DNA of 64,000 nt from Aliagarivorans taiwanensis DSM 22990 (GCF_000429505.1 NZ_KE386912.1:1-64000), one strand, 5' to 3'. Shown: positions 29,765 to 39,113, counted from the first letter of the stretch. Translations and numbers: made by a program. Notes: generated by a model not told the origin, from the sequence alone.

Positions 29765-30144
29765 CTAAGTCCACAAATGAAACGCTATTGCCAGGTATCG
29801 CTACCGATCGCGAGCGTGTCGGACATAGAACAAAAACGAAGCTCAATAGCAGCCGAACGCAAGCCATTAGGCTGGTTACAACCGCTTTGCTAAAAGGCGA
29901 GATGACTCAGGGGCAAGCGCTAAAACGTTTGCGCATAGATGTGTTAGGCCTTAAACAAGAGGAGTATGCCAAGATGGTTAAACTATCACGCAAGATCCTT
30001 TCTGACATCGAGAATGATAAGGGCGCCGGCAGTATTGAAGTACTAAATAAGGCATTTAAACCCTTTGGCCTAGAGGTCGGTATAGTTCCTGTGTCGAATA
30101 GCGCATTTAACGCATTACTCGAAGCGGCGAACAATGATCGGTGA
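29761..30144 (+). CDS. HipB-like HTH antitoxin/repressor
   Basis: 127 residues with an XRE/Cro-type helix-turn-helix around residues 55-105 (LRIDVLGLKQEEYAKMVKLSRKILSDIENDKGAGSIEVLNKAFKPFGLEVGI). A basic N-terminal extension of about 50 residues is longer than in E. coli HipB (88 aa). ATG overlaps the hipA stop by four bases. A longer frame from 29749 has no support. By analogy with HipB it would bind the kinase and repress the operon through the three upstream dyads. The antitoxin role is inferred from context. Confidence 0.8.
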   Translation: MTKSTNETLLPGIATDRERVGHRTKTKLNSSRTQAIRLVTTALLKGEMTQGQALKRLRIDVLGLKQEEYAKMVKLSRKILSDIENDKGAGSIEVLNKAFKPFGLEVGIVPVSNSAFNALLEAANNDR

Positions 30145-30196
30145 ATAAGGGAGAGCTGTGACGCCTGATACTGGCGGCAGTATGTAGCGCTCTTGA

Positions 30197-30301
30197 AGAG
30201 GGCCCGCTAGCCCTCACCCTTCCGAAAAGCCTGTTCAGCCAAATCCACCTTCTGCAAATACCGCCGCGATTCAGCAGCCGGATGCTGGGTCGTCAGCTTC
30301 T
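30197..30301 (-). repeat. Native mltC 3' end (right copy of the direct repeat)
   Basis: The partner of 28149-28253. Includes a stem GAGGGC/GCCCTC (30198-30215) whose loop contains the mltC stop codon. The same stem is present in the left copy. Confidence 0.9.
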
Positions 30302-31382
30302 GATACACCGAAGCGGGACTCATCCCATTAATCGCCTCAGGCGCCCTATCGCGATTCGAGTGAAAGGTCTTAAACACATTCCCTGCCCCGCCGTTGTAGG
30401 CCGAGATCACCGAGTAGTGCCGCGAGGTAGGATTATCAATCGCCTTCAGATAGCGGGTCTCCAGCAAGTGCAGGTAGGCGGTGCCGACATCGATATTGTT
30501 CTCAGCGACAAACAGGTACTGCTGGGTTGGCTGGCCCGGTTTGCCTTTTACTTTATCGAACACGTCGCGCCCTGCGGTGCTTGGCACCACCTGCATTAGG
30601 CCGAAGGCGCCGGCGTGGCTAACGGCGTAGGGGTTGAAGCTGCTCTCGGTTTTCATTACTGCGTAGATCAGGCTCTCTGGCACGTCGTAGTGTTTAGCGT
30701 ACTTCTCAATCAGCGATTGGTAGCGATACTCACGCAGTTGCTCATGCTGGCTGACTAGCGGAAACTGCACTGCCAAGAGCGGGAACTTGCCCACCTGTTT
30801 ACGCTCTAGCTTATGCTCGCTTAAATAGCTGGCGTAGCGCTTGGCACGCCACTCCCAGCGGATCGGCTGGCCCTGATCATCCACCACTTGCTGGTATAAG
30901 AAGGGCTCGCCTTGGCTGGGGCCGAGGGGCTTGTCGGAGAAGATATCGACCTTGGCCGGGTCGTCGGGGGTGAGCAAGGTGGTGACAATCGCCTCTTCCA
31001 GCTTGGCGATTTCGCTCTCGCCAGCAAGGGTTTCGACCCGTACCCAGCCCTCTTCAAAGTTAATCTCGGCGCGGCTGCGGTAGTTGTCCCAGTACTTCAC
31101 GAACACCTTGGTGCCGGGGTACTTGGCGTCTTCCTCCCAGGTTTTATCCACCGCTTGGCGCAGCTTGCTCAGTAGCTCGGCAATGCCTTTTAGGTCGGTT
31201 TCTATCTTGCCGGGGTTGGCGGCATATTCAGTGGCTTTGTCCTTGGCCCAGCTTTCGGCGGCGGCGGAGGGGTCGCCTGCGGTGACTACCTTGGCCAGTT
31301 GATGAACATCATTGCTGGTACATGCGATCAGTGCGGCGCTCAGCGTAAGCCCGAGCATCAGCGCCTTCCACATCCTTGTCAT
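30207..31382 (-). CDS. mltC: Membrane-bound lytic murein transglycosylase MltC
   Basis: Outer-membrane lipoprotein that cleaves peptidoglycan glycan strands to 1,6-anhydro products. 391 aa; lipobox LIAC (Cys21). The MltC-specific N-domain occupies about 25-195. The goose-type SLT domain follows, with catalytic Glu in VMKTESSFNPYAVSHAGAFGLMQV and the SAYNGGAGNV motif. The ATG at 31382 has no clear ribosome-binding site; the ATG three codons later is an alternative. Its last 95 coding bases are duplicated at 28149-28253, but this copy is intact. Confidence 0.92.
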   Translation of the reverse strand: MTRMWKALMLGLTLSAALIACTSNDVHQLAKVVTAGDPSAAAESWAKDKATEYAANPGKIETDLKGIAELLSKLRQAVDKTWEEDAKYPGTKVFVKYWDNYRSRAEINFEEGWVRVETLAGESEIAKLEEAIVTTLLTPDDPAKVDIFSDKPLGPSQGEPFLYQQVVDDQGQPIRWEWRAKRYASYLSEHKLERKQVGKFPLLAVQFPLVSQHEQLREYRYQSLIEKYAKHYDVPESLIYAVMKTESSFNPYAVSHAGAFGLMQVVPSTAGRDVFDKVKGKPGQPTQQYLFVAENNIDVGTAYLHLLETRYLKAIDNPTSRHYSVISAYNGGAGNVFKTFHSNRDRAPEAINGMSPASVYQKLTTQHPAAESRRYLQKVDLAEQAFRKGEG

Positions 31383-31552
31383 TGCTACTTCTATTTGCTG
31401 CTGTTGATGGGCTCATTATCTTCGCCCGGCTTGGCTCAAGGCAAGTGTCTGTTTTGCTTAACAGCACGCATTTCTGGTTTTTGCGGGTGTTATTGAAGCG
31501 TCATCCGTGGCGGTTATGCTGGACAGGCTCTGTCACTAATCAAGGAAGACCG

Positions 31553-32190
31553 ATGAACAATCCAGTCGCGTGGTTTGAGATTTATGTAGATGACCTAGAT
31601 AAGGCGAAAGCCTTCTATCAAACGGTGTTTGCCGCCGAGCTGATGTAGCTCAGCGATGGTTCCGATGGTAAGCCAGAAATGTGGGCCTTTCCCTGGCAAG
31701 AAGGCGGCATGGGTGCTGCCGGTGCGATTTGTAAGATGCGCGGGGTCGAGCCGGGAGGCAATTCAACCCTTGTGTACTTTAGCTGCGAAGATTGCGCAGT
31801 AGAGGAAGCGCGCGTTAACGGTGCTGGGGGTAAAGTGATTAATCCCAAAATGAGTATTGGCGAGCATGGCTGTATACCCGAACTACCTCAATATGCATGA
31901 TTCAGAGGTACTCAATGTCCATAGGGCAAGGCGAAAGAGTGCAGGAATGGCAACCCCTTTCAAACTCTTTCAACGCAGAACTATGGACATTGAGTACCTC
32001 CCGAAGGGCGAGTTTTTCGGGCCCTCATACTGCGTTGTTACTTTTTGATTTAGACCACTAGATCTGCAAAGCAATGCCTTGTCTGAGGGCCTGAAAAATC
32101 TCGCTGAACAAGCATATTGAGGTAGTTCGGGTATAACGCATTGCCACCGATCCCGATGGCAACTGCATTGGCCTGCACTCACAGGCGTAA
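31553..32190 (+). pseudogene. VOC/glyoxalase-family protein, disrupted
   Basis: Remnant of a small VOC-superfamily protein. It begins MNNPVAWFEIYVDDLDKAKAFYQTVF with AAGGAAG upstream. An in-frame TAG occurs at 31646-31648 (codon 32). The frame continues through MWAFPWQEGGMGAAGAICKM and VYFSCEDCAVEEARVNGAGGKVI to GEHG, where a 263-bp inverted-repeat element is inserted. The end of the family (ATDPDGNCIGLHSQA and a stop at 32188) resumes after it. Removing 263 bases puts both parts in one frame, giving a normal length of about 124 codons. So it carries two independent lesions. Confidence 0.88.
31873..32135. mobile_element. 263-bp MITE-like element with nested inverted repeats
   Basis: Terminal arms of 24 bases are perfect inverted repeats (31873-31896, beginning TATACCCGAACT, and 32112-32135). 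Inside is a second perfect 20-base inverted repeat (31905-31924 with 31981-32000) and a third imperfect one of about 20 bases (32007-32026 with 32084-32104). No coding frame of note. It splits the VOC gene. Confidence 0.85.
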
Positions 32191-32192
32191 GG

Positions 32193-33407
32193 CTAGTTAC
32201 TGCCGGGCATTCCCAAGGCATAACGCAGGGCCCAGTCTTTCAGCTTACCGCTGTTCTGGGCCGCTTTTAGCCCTAAGCCGCGTAGCATCTTCAACGGTGC
32301 AATATCGTTAGAAAAGCCCAGATAGAAGGCATCCATGGCACCTTGCATCAGCAGGTTGTCGGGCATGCGTTTGGCTTGGAAGGCCTTAAGCGTGGCGCCT
32401 GGGGCGCGCAGGCTATCTTGCGCCGCCAGAATAGTCAGCAGCGTTGCCACATCCCGGTAGCCTAGATTCACGCCCTGCCCGGCTAGGGGGTTGATGGTAT
32501 GGGCGGCATCGCCGATTACCACGGCACAGCCTTTGTGGTAGCTCAGGGCGTGGCGGCGGCGCAGCGGGAAGGCCGCGCGAGCGATAATCGTGAAATCTCC
32601 CGGTAAGGGCGGAAAGTTATCGATAATCGCTTGTTTGAGCTGGGCATCGCTGAGTGCCTGCAGGCGCTTGGTAGTTGTGGCGCTGTCGTACCAAATCAGC
32701 GCAGCGTGCTGCTCGGCCAGCGGCAACAAGGCGCGTGGGCCGCTAGGGGTGAATTGCTGCCAGGTAATGTCTTGCTGTTCGGCGTCGAGCTGGATATTAA
32801 TGGCAAAGCAGCGCTGGCGATAGTCCCAGGCCGAGATCCCGATGCCCAAGGCCTCACGCATCTTGGATTCACCGCCATCGGCCACTACCAACAGCTCAGC
32901 CGTAATACTCTGCTCTTGCCAGTGTAGTTCGACCTGCTGGTCTTTATTCTCCAGCGCATTATTCGCAACTAACTGAGGCGCATCGCCCACCGCCACGGTA
33001 ACGCCAGCTTGCTCGCAGGCCTGCCACAGACCGAGCTGCACCACACGGTTCTCCAGCATAAAGCCCAGCTCTGGCAGACCAAGCTGCTCGGCGCTAAAGC
33101 GTAGCTTGTTGTCGGGCTGCTCCCAGGTGTGCAACTCGCGGTAAGGGCACAGGCGCATCGCTTCGATATATTGCCAAGCGCCCAGCTCCCGTAGCAGCGA
33201 CACGCTGGCCATGCTCAGGGCACTGACTCGCAGGTCGATGGCTTGCTCGGGGGCAAAGGCCTTGGGGTGGTGGGTTTCGAACATCACCACCCGCTTGCCT
33301 TGCTTAGCAAGCCCTAAGGCGGCGGCAGCGCCCACCATACCGCCACCTACTATGGCTACCTCAAAATGGGTGCTATCAAGGCCTTGGGCTTGCTCTAAGT
33401 TATCCAT
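32193..33407 (-). CDS. ubiF: FAD-dependent ubiquinone hydroxylase, UbiF type
   Basis: UbiH/UbiF/VisC-family aromatic hydroxylase of ubiquinone biosynthesis; UbiF adds the C6 hydroxyl. 404 aa. FAD-binding Rossmann motif near the N-terminus (VAIVGGGMVGAAAALGLAKQGKRVVMFE), mid-protein VVADGGESKMRE and the C-terminal GDAAHTINPLAGQGVNLGYRDV. The UbiF assignment rests on position: ubiF is divergent from miaB in E. coli. UbiH or UbiI cannot be excluded from sequence alone. ATG 33405-33407 is chosen; the open frame runs 62 codons further back into the intergenic region. Confidence 0.88.
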   Translation of the reverse strand: MDNLEQAQGLDSTHFEVAIVGGGMVGAAAALGLAKQGKRVVMFETHHPKAFAPEQAIDLRVSALSMASVSLLRELGAWQYIEAMRLCPYRELHTWEQPDNKLRFSAEQLGLPELGFMLENRVVQLGLWQACEQAGVTVAVGDAPQLVANNALENKDQQVELHWQEQSITAELLVVADGGESKMREALGIGISAWDYRQRCFAINIQLDAEQQDITWQQFTPSGPRALLPLAEQHAALIWYDSATTTKRLQALSDAQLKQAIIDNFPPLPGDFTIIARAAFPLRRRHALSYHKGCAVVIGDAAHTINPLAGQGVNLGYRDVATLLTILAAQDSLRAPGATLKAFQAKRMPDNLLMQGAMDAFYLGFSNDIAPLKMLRGLGLKAAQNSGKLKDWALRYALGMPGSN

Positions 33408-33604
33408 GAAATTCAGCCGGTTATTGTTCCTGTGCGCAGTGTAAACCAAAGCGTGTCGAGAGGCGATGCCACAAGGCCTTGGCTGTGATTCGCGAGCCCT
33501 TACAGCAGCGGTGAAAAAAGCGTCATGCGCCATCTGGTAAGCGACAGGCAAAACCGATAAAATACGCCACCTTTTGAAACTTGAAGTAAGCACACGAGAC
33601 CTAC

Positions 33605-35032
33605 ATGGCGAACAAACTGCATATTAAAACCTGGGGCTGTCAGATGAATGAGTACGACTCATCGAAGATGGCAGACCTGCTAGATGCAACCCACGGCTAC
33701 CAAGAAACCGAGAATGCCGATGAGGCCGATGTGCTGCTATTAAATACCTGTTCGATCCGCGAAAAAGCGCAGGAGAAGGTGTTCCACCAGCTGGGTCGCT
33801 GGAAGACTCTCAAGCAGAAGAAACCAGGCCTGGTGATTGGCGTCGGCGGCTGTGTAGCCTCGCAAGAAGGTGATGCGATCCGCCAGCGTGCGCCATACGT
33901 TGATATCGTATTCGGCCCGCAAACCCTGCACCGCCTGCCTGAGATGATCAAGCAGGTGCAAAGCGGCGAGAAAGCCGTGGTGGATGTGAGCTTCCCTGAA
34001 ATCGAAAAATTCGACCGCCTGCCCGACCCACGCGCAGAAGGTGCTACTGCATTCGTTTCAATCATGGAAGGCTGTAATAAGTACTGTACCTTCTGTGTGG
34101 TGCCTTACACCCGTGGTGAAGAGATCAGCCGCCCGCTCGACGACGTGCTCTACGAGATTGCGACCTTGGCCGAGCAAGGCGTACGTGAAGTGAACCTGCT
34201 GGGTCAGAACGTAAACGCCTACCGCGGCGAAACCCACGATGGCGAGATCTGCCGCTTCTCGGAGCTGCTGCGCTATGTAGCCAGCATCAACGGTATCGAC
34301 CGCATTCGCTTCACCACCAGCCACCCGATTGAGTTCACCGACGACATCGTAGCGGTCTACGAAGACACCCCAGAGCTGGTGAGCTTCCTGCACCTGCCGG
34401 TGCAAAGCGGCAGCGACCGCGTGCTGAACATGATGAAGCGCGGCCATACCGCCATCGAGTACAAGTCGATTATCCGCAAGCTGAAAAAAGCCCGCCCGGA
34501 TATCGAGATCAGCTCTGACTTTATCGTTGGCTACCCGGGCGAAACCGAAGAGGACTTCCTCGATACCATGAAGCTTATCGAGCAGGTTAACTTCGATATG
34601 AGCTTCAGCTTTATCTACAGCGCACGTCCGGGCACCCCAGCGGCCGACTTGCCGGATGATGTGAGCGAAGAAGCCAAAAAGCAGCGTCTTTACGTACTGC
34701 AAGAGCGTATCAACCAACAAGCCATGCAGGTGAGCCGTCGCATGCTCGATACCGAGCAGCGTATCTTGGTGGAAGGCCCATCCAAGAAAGACCCGATGGA
34801 GATGCGTGGCCGTACCGAGAACAACCGCGTGGTGAACTTTACCGGTCGCCCCGATATGGTCGGCAAGTTTGTTGACGTGAAGATTGTTGAGGTATTCCCC
34901 AACTCGCTACGCGGCGAAGTGGTACGCGAAGAAGCCGAGATGGGATTGCGTGTTGCGGTAGCACCGAATACCATTTTAGATAATACCGACGGACAAGCGA
35001 ACGAACTGGGAGTGGCAACCTTTACCCCCTAG
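33605..35032 (+). CDS. miaB: tRNA-2-methylthio-N6-dimethylallyladenosine synthase
   Basis: Radical-SAM methylthiotransferase acting on i6A37 of tRNAs. 475 aa. An N-terminal UPF0004 domain carries three auxiliary-cluster cysteines ([30 protein letters not shown]). The radical-SAM CxxxCxxC is in [19 protein letters not shown]-terminal TRAM domain follows. First gene of miaB-ybeZ-ybeY-ybeX-lnt; divergent from ubiF. Confidence 0.97.
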   Translation: MANKLHIKTWGCQMNEYDSSKMADLLDATHGYQETENADEADVLLLNTCSIREKAQEKVFHQLGRWKTLKQKKPGLVIGVGGCVASQEGDAIRQRAPYVDIVFGPQTLHRLPEMIKQVQSGEKAVVDVSFPEIEKFDRLPDPRAEGATAFVSIMEGCNKYCTFCVVPYTRGEEISRPLDDVLYEIATLAEQGVREVNLLGQNVNAYRGETHDGEICRFSELLRYVASINGIDRIRFTTSHPIEFTDDIVAVYEDTPELVSFLHLPVQSGSDRVLNMMKRGHTAIEYKSIIRKLKKARPDIEISSDFIVGYPGETEEDFLDTMKLIEQVNFDMSFSFIYSARPGTPAADLPDDVSEEAKKQRLYVLQERINQQAMQVSRRMLDTEQRILVEGPSKKDPMEMRGRTENNRVVNFTGRPDMVGKFVDVKIVEVFPNSLRGEVVREEAEMGLRVAVAPNTILDNTDGQANELGVATFTP

Positions 35033-35056
35033 TTCACCCTAACTGAATAAGGAGCC

Positions 35057-35075
35057 GGGCTGGCCCTGCCAGCCC
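35057..35075 (+). repeat. Stem-loop between miaB and ybeZ
   Basis: GGGCTGGC/GCCAGCCC with a three-base loop and no T run. Possibly an mRNA-processing or stability element. Confidence 0.5.
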
Positions 35076-35084
35076 CACATTACT

Positions 35085-36158
35085 TTGAGTCAAAAAATCA
35101 CCTCTATCGAAATCTATCTTGAGCCTGCCTCAAGCCAACGTTTGGCCAGCCTGTGTGGCCCCTTCGACGACAACCTGAAGCAACTAGAGCGCCGCATGGG
35201 CGTCGAGATCACCCACCGAGACAACTACTTTCAGATCACCGGCCGTCACGCCCTGTGTCTGGCGGTTAGCAAGATCCTGCGCAGCCTGTACGTGGAAACC
35301 GCACCAGTGAAAGGCGGCAGCATCCCTGATCTGGAGCCGGATCAGGTGCACCTTGCAATCCAAGAGAGCAACGCGCTGGAGCAAGACGCGGAAGACCAGC
35401 CGGTTTACGGCAAAGAGGTCAACATTCGCACCAAGCGTGGTGTTATCAAGCCGCGCACCCCGAACCAAGCCAGCTATATCGCTAATATGCTTGGCCACGA
35501 TGTGACCTTTGGTATTGGCCCGGCGGGTACCGGTAAGACTTATCTGGCGGTAGCGGCAGCAGTCGATGCGCTAGAGCGTCAAGAAGTGCGCCGCATTTTG
35601 CTAACCCGCCCAGCGGTGGAAGCCGGTGAAAAGCTTGGTTTCTTGCCCGGCGATCTTAGCCAAAAGGTCGACCCTTATCTGCGCCCGCTCTACGATGCGC
35701 TGTTCGAGATGCTCGGCTTTGAGAAGGTGGAACGCTTAATCGAGCGCAACGTGATTGAGGTAGCGCCGCTGGCCTATATGCGTGGCCGTACCCTAAACGA
35801 TGCCTACATCATCCTCGATGAAAGCCAGAACACCACGGTGGAGCAGATGAAGATGTTCCTGACCCGGATTGGCTTTAACTCACGCGCAGTGATCACCGGT
35901 GATATCACCCAGATTGACCTGCCGCGTCATCAAAAATCGGGCCTGCGCCATGCCATCGAAGTGCTCTCTGAGGTCGAAGCGCTAAGCTTTAACTTTTTCC
36001 AGGCCGCCGACGTGGTGCGTCATCCTGTTGTAGCAGCCATCGTGCAAGCTTACGAAGTACAAGATGAGAAAGACCGCGCCGAAGAAGCCCAGCGCAAAGC
36101 CGCCCGTGATGCGAGTCGCGAAGCCGCCGCTGGCGACAACGCTGCCAAAAGCAGCTAA
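35085..36158 (+). CDS. ybeZ: PhoH-like ATPase YbeZ
   Basis: PhoH-family NTPase thought to act with the endoribonuclease YbeY. 357 aa. An N-terminal KH-like region (SLCGPFDDNLKQLERRMGVEITHRDNYFQITGR) precedes the P-loop GIGPAGTGKTYLAVAAAV. The Walker B segment DAYIILDESQNTTVEQMKMFLTRIG and GDITQIDLPR are intact. An Ala/Lys-rich tail follows. The start appears to be TTG 35085, with no strong ribosome-binding site; no ATG is available upstream in frame. Confidence 0.94.
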   Translation: MSQKITSIEIYLEPASSQRLASLCGPFDDNLKQLERRMGVEITHRDNYFQITGRHALCLAVSKILRSLYVETAPVKGGSIPDLEPDQVHLAIQESNALEQDAEDQPVYGKEVNIRTKRGVIKPRTPNQASYIANMLGHDVTFGIGPAGTGKTYLAVAAAVDALERQEVRRILLTRPAVEAGEKLGFLPGDLSQKVDPYLRPLYDALFEMLGFEKVERLIERNVIEVAPLAYMRGRTLNDAYIILDESQNTTVEQMKMFLTRIGFNSRAVITGDITQIDLPRHQKSGLRHAIEVLSEVEALSFNFFQAADVVRHPVVAAIVQAYEVQDEKDRAEEAQRKAARDASREAAAGDNAAKSS

Positions 36159-36196
36159 CGCGATGATGGCACTGAAACGAAGGTAGAACTGTAACG

Positions 36197-36646
36197 ATGG
36201 TAGAACTTGATCTACAGATTGCTTGTGCGTCCAGCGAGGGGCTACCCGCGCAGGACGTTCTGCAACGGGTACTGGATACCGCATTGAGCGAGCTCAAGCC
36301 CGAGGCAGAGCTGACCGTGCGGATTGTCGACGAAGCCGAGAGCCAGTCACTCAATCACCAGTACCGCGACAAGGACAAGCCCACCAATGTGCTGAGCTTT
36401 CCCTTTGAAGGGCCTCCGGGCATCGAACTACCACTAATTGGCGACTTGGTGATTTGTCGTCAAGTGGTTGAAAGGGAAGCAGAACAGCAGGGAAAAACCG
36501 CCCTAGACCATTGGTCGCATATGCTTGTGCATGGCGCCTTACATCTGCTAGGTTATGATCATATCGATGATCAGCAGGCAGAGCAGATGGAAAGCATGGA
36601 AATCGCGTTGCTGGCCAAGCTTGGCATAGCGGATCCTTATAATTAA
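36197..36646 (+). CDS. ybeY: Endoribonuclease YbeY
   Basis: Zinc-dependent single-strand endoribonuclease for 16S rRNA 3'-end maturation and ribosome quality control. 149 aa. Zinc-binding HxxxHxxxxxH is intact ([15 protein letters not shown]), preceded by the typical [11 protein letters not shown]. Sits 38 bases after ybeZ and before ybeX, the conserved order. Confidence 0.96.
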   Translation: MVELDLQIACASSEGLPAQDVLQRVLDTALSELKPEAELTVRIVDEAESQSLNHQYRDKDKPTNVLSFPFEGPPGIELPLIGDLVICRQVVEREAEQQGKTALDHWSHMLVHGALHLLGYDHIDDQQAEQMESMEIALLAKLGIADPYN

Positions 36647-36661
36647 CTTAACTAAAAGACA

Positions 36662-37546
36662 ATGAGCGACGACAACCCCCACTCGAGCAACGGCTCGGCT
36701 AAAAAAGGCTGGATCAGCAGACTGATGCAGCTGGTACAAGGCGAGCCGCAATCCAAAGAAGAGCTAGTCGAAGTGATCCAGGAAGCCAACGAGCGCTCCC
36801 TTATCGATCACAACACCAAAGAGATGATTGAAGGCGTATTAGACGTCTCTAACCAGCGAGTGCGCGACATCATGATCCCGCGTTCGCAAATGGTCACCGT
36901 CGATGTCAATCAAACCATCGAAGAGACCGTCCCGCTGCTGATCCAAGCCCGTCACTCGCGCTTCCCGGTGATCAACGAGGATAAAGACCATATCGAAGGG
37001 GTCTTGCTGGCCAAAGACCTGCTGCCCTACGCCTTTAATCAAGATGACGCCACCAAGCCACTGAGTGAGATATTGCGCCCGGCGGTGGTGGTGCCAGAAA
37101 GCAAGCGCATCGACAAGCTACTCAAAGAGTTTCGCTCCGAGCGCTACCACATGGCGATTGTGGTAGACGAATTTGGCGGGGTATCGGGGCTGGTGACCAT
37201 TGAGGATATTCTGGAGCTGATCGTTGGCGATATCGAAGACGAGTTCGCCAAAGAGAGCAGCTTGCAGGAAGATATCCGCAAGATCACCGAGAAGACCTTC
37301 GCGGTAAACGCCCTCACCGAGATCGACGACTTCAACGACTACTTCGGCTGTGAACTCAGCGACGAAGAGGTCGACACCGTAGGCGGGCTGGTCACCTTGG
37401 CCTTTGGTCATCTGCCCGATGCTGGTGAAACCATCACCATCGATTCATTTCAATTCAAGGTTCGGTCTGCCAGCCGGCGACGTTTGCTGCAGCTGCAGGT
37501 AACCGTTGACGAGGCAAATATTCCGGGTCTGCAAGTTCAGGAATAA
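36662..37546 (+). CDS. ybeX: CorC/YbeX family CBS-domain protein
   Basis: Soluble protein of the CorC/HlyC family, linked to Mg2+/Co2+ homeostasis and ribosome maturation. 294 aa. Two CBS domains (about residues 60-125 and 135-190: MIPRSQMVTVDVNQTIEETVPLLIQARHSRFPV; HMAIVVDEFGGVSGLVTIEDILE) precede a C-terminal CorC_HlyC domain. It lacks the membrane DUF21 domain, as YbeX does. 15 bases after ybeY, 8 before lnt. Confidence 0.95.
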   Translation: MSDDNPHSSNGSAKKGWISRLMQLVQGEPQSKEELVEVIQEANERSLIDHNTKEMIEGVLDVSNQRVRDIMIPRSQMVTVDVNQTIEETVPLLIQARHSRFPVINEDKDHIEGVLLAKDLLPYAFNQDDATKPLSEILRPAVVVPESKRIDKLLKEFRSERYHMAIVVDEFGGVSGLVTIEDILELIVGDIEDEFAKESSLQEDIRKITEKTFAVNALTEIDDFNDYFGCELSDEEVDTVGGLVTLAFGHLPDAGETITIDSFQFKVRSASRRRLLQLQVTVDEANIPGLQVQE

Positions 37547-37554
37547 CCCACCCT

Positions 37555-39108
37555 ATGTCTGCTAGCATGTTCGGCCGCAAGCCGCGTAAGCCCATGGCGC
37601 CTTTGTTTCTGGCGCTATTGCTCGGGTTGATGGCACCCTTTGCCTTCGCCCCCTATGGCTACTGGCCGTTGATGCTGCTCTCCTTTGCTGGACTGTCGGC
37701 GCTGATGCTGCGCTCTCAGCGCCCCTTCTTGCTGGGTTTTTGTTACGGCCTCGGTTGGTTTGGCTATGGCATCAACTGGGTGCATGTGTCGATGGCGCAG
37801 TTTGGCGGAATGCCGCTGATTGCCAGCCTGGCACTAATGGCGCTATTGGCGGCCTACCTGTCGCTCTATCCGGCGCTGGCTTGCTGGCTGGCGGCGCGCT
37901 GGCGTGGGCCGCGTAAGACGCTGTTCTTATTGCTGTGGTTGCCCGGCTGTTGGTTGTTCGCAGAATGGCTGCGCTCTTGGGTACTCACGGGCTTCCCGTG
38001 GCTGCAGTTTGGCTACAGCCAAATCGACTCCCCTCTGTCGGGCTTAGCGCCAATCGGCGGGGTATTTTTGGTTACCTGGCTGGTGATGCTGCTGGCCAAT
38101 AGCCTAGTGTTGCTAGCCGTTGGCAGCAACGCTAAGCGGCTGCTGGCAGCGCTGGTGATTGCAGCCGCACTGTTAGGTGGCCACCAACTCAAAGGCATTG
38201 ATTGGACCGAAGACCAAGAAACTATTGAGGTGGCCTTGGTGCAGGGCAATATCGACTTAAACATCAAGTGGCTACCGGAGTACCGCTGGCCAACCCTCAA
38301 CCTCTATCAACAGGCAAGCTTCGCCCATCCCGAAGCTGATGTGATTATCTGGCCGGAGTCGGCGATTGCCGCGCTAGAGTATGAGGTGCTGGACTTCCTC
38401 CATCCGCTCAATGAGGAGCTGCTGGCCAATCAGCAGGCGCTGATTACTGGGGTGATCAGCCACGACCTGCAAAGCGATGAGTACTACAACGCGTTGATCA
38501 CACTCGGTCGCTTCAACGACGACGACCCACGTGGCTATGTGTTTGAAAGCCCCAACCGTTACTACAAGAATCACCTGCTGCCGATTGGCGAGTTTGTTCC
38601 GTTTGAGGATTTGCTCAGACCGCTGGCCCCGTTCTTTAACCTGCCAATGTCATCGTTTGACCGTGGCAGCGCAAGCCAGCCCAACCTGCAGGTTAACGGC
38701 CACGCGTGGCTGGCTGCCATCTGCTACGAGATCGCCTTTGGCGAGCTGCTGCGCGGTCAGTTCAGCGAGCAGACCGATGCGATTATCACTGTTAGTAACG
38801 ACGGCTGGTTTGGCACCTCCATCGGCCCTTGGCAGCACCTGGAGATTGCCCAGATGCGCGCGGTGGAATTCGGGCGGCCGATTGCCCGCGCCACCAACAC
38901 CGGCATGAGCGTAATCATTAACAAGTGGGGTGACATTGACCTGCTGCTGGAGCCTTACACTCAGGTAAGTGGCTCAGCTAGCCTAACGCCTGCCACCGGC
39001 AGTACCCCCTATCAGCAACTTGGCCGTTGGCCGCTGTGGCTACTGATGGCCCTCGCCGCCTCCAGTTTACTGTTAGGCGGGCGAAAGCAAACTCGCCTGT
39101 TTCGCTAA
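37555..39108 (+). CDS. lnt: Apolipoprotein N-acyltransferase
   Basis: Adds the third acyl chain to lipoproteins in the inner membrane. 517 aa, with six or so N-terminal membrane segments and a nitrilase-fold periplasmic domain. The catalytic Glu-Lys-Cys triad is visible: IWPESAI, YYKNHLLPIGEFVPFE and AICYEIAFG. Also SNDGWFGTSIGPWQHLE and RATNTGMSVI. Last gene of the operon. Confidence 0.96.
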   Translation: MSASMFGRKPRKPMAPLFLALLLGLMAPFAFAPYGYWPLMLLSFAGLSALMLRSQRPFLLGFCYGLGWFGYGINWVHVSMAQFGGMPLIASLALMALLAAYLSLYPALACWLAARWRGPRKTLFLLLWLPGCWLFAEWLRSWVLTGFPWLQFGYSQIDSPLSGLAPIGGVFLVTWLVMLLANSLVLLAVGSNAKRLLAALVIAAALLGGHQLKGIDWTEDQETIEVALVQGNIDLNIKWLPEYRWPTLNLYQQASFAHPEADVIIWPESAIAALEYEVLDFLHPLNEELLANQQALITGVISHDLQSDEYYNALITLGRFNDDDPRGYVFESPNRYYKNHLLPIGEFVPFEDLLRPLAPFFNLPMSSFDRGSASQPNLQVNGHAWLAAICYEIAFGELLRGQFSEQTDAIITVSNDGWFGTSIGPWQHLEIAQMRAVEFGRPIARATNTGMSVIINKWGDIDLLLEPYTQVSGSASLTPATGSTPYQQLGRWPLWLLMALAASSLLLGGRKQTRLFR

Positions 39109-39113
39109 AACGA

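Noticed and set aside
33408-33593. 62-codon N-terminal extension of ubiF
   Set aside because: It covers the divergent promoter region with miaB and does not resemble the family; ATG 33407 gives a normal length.
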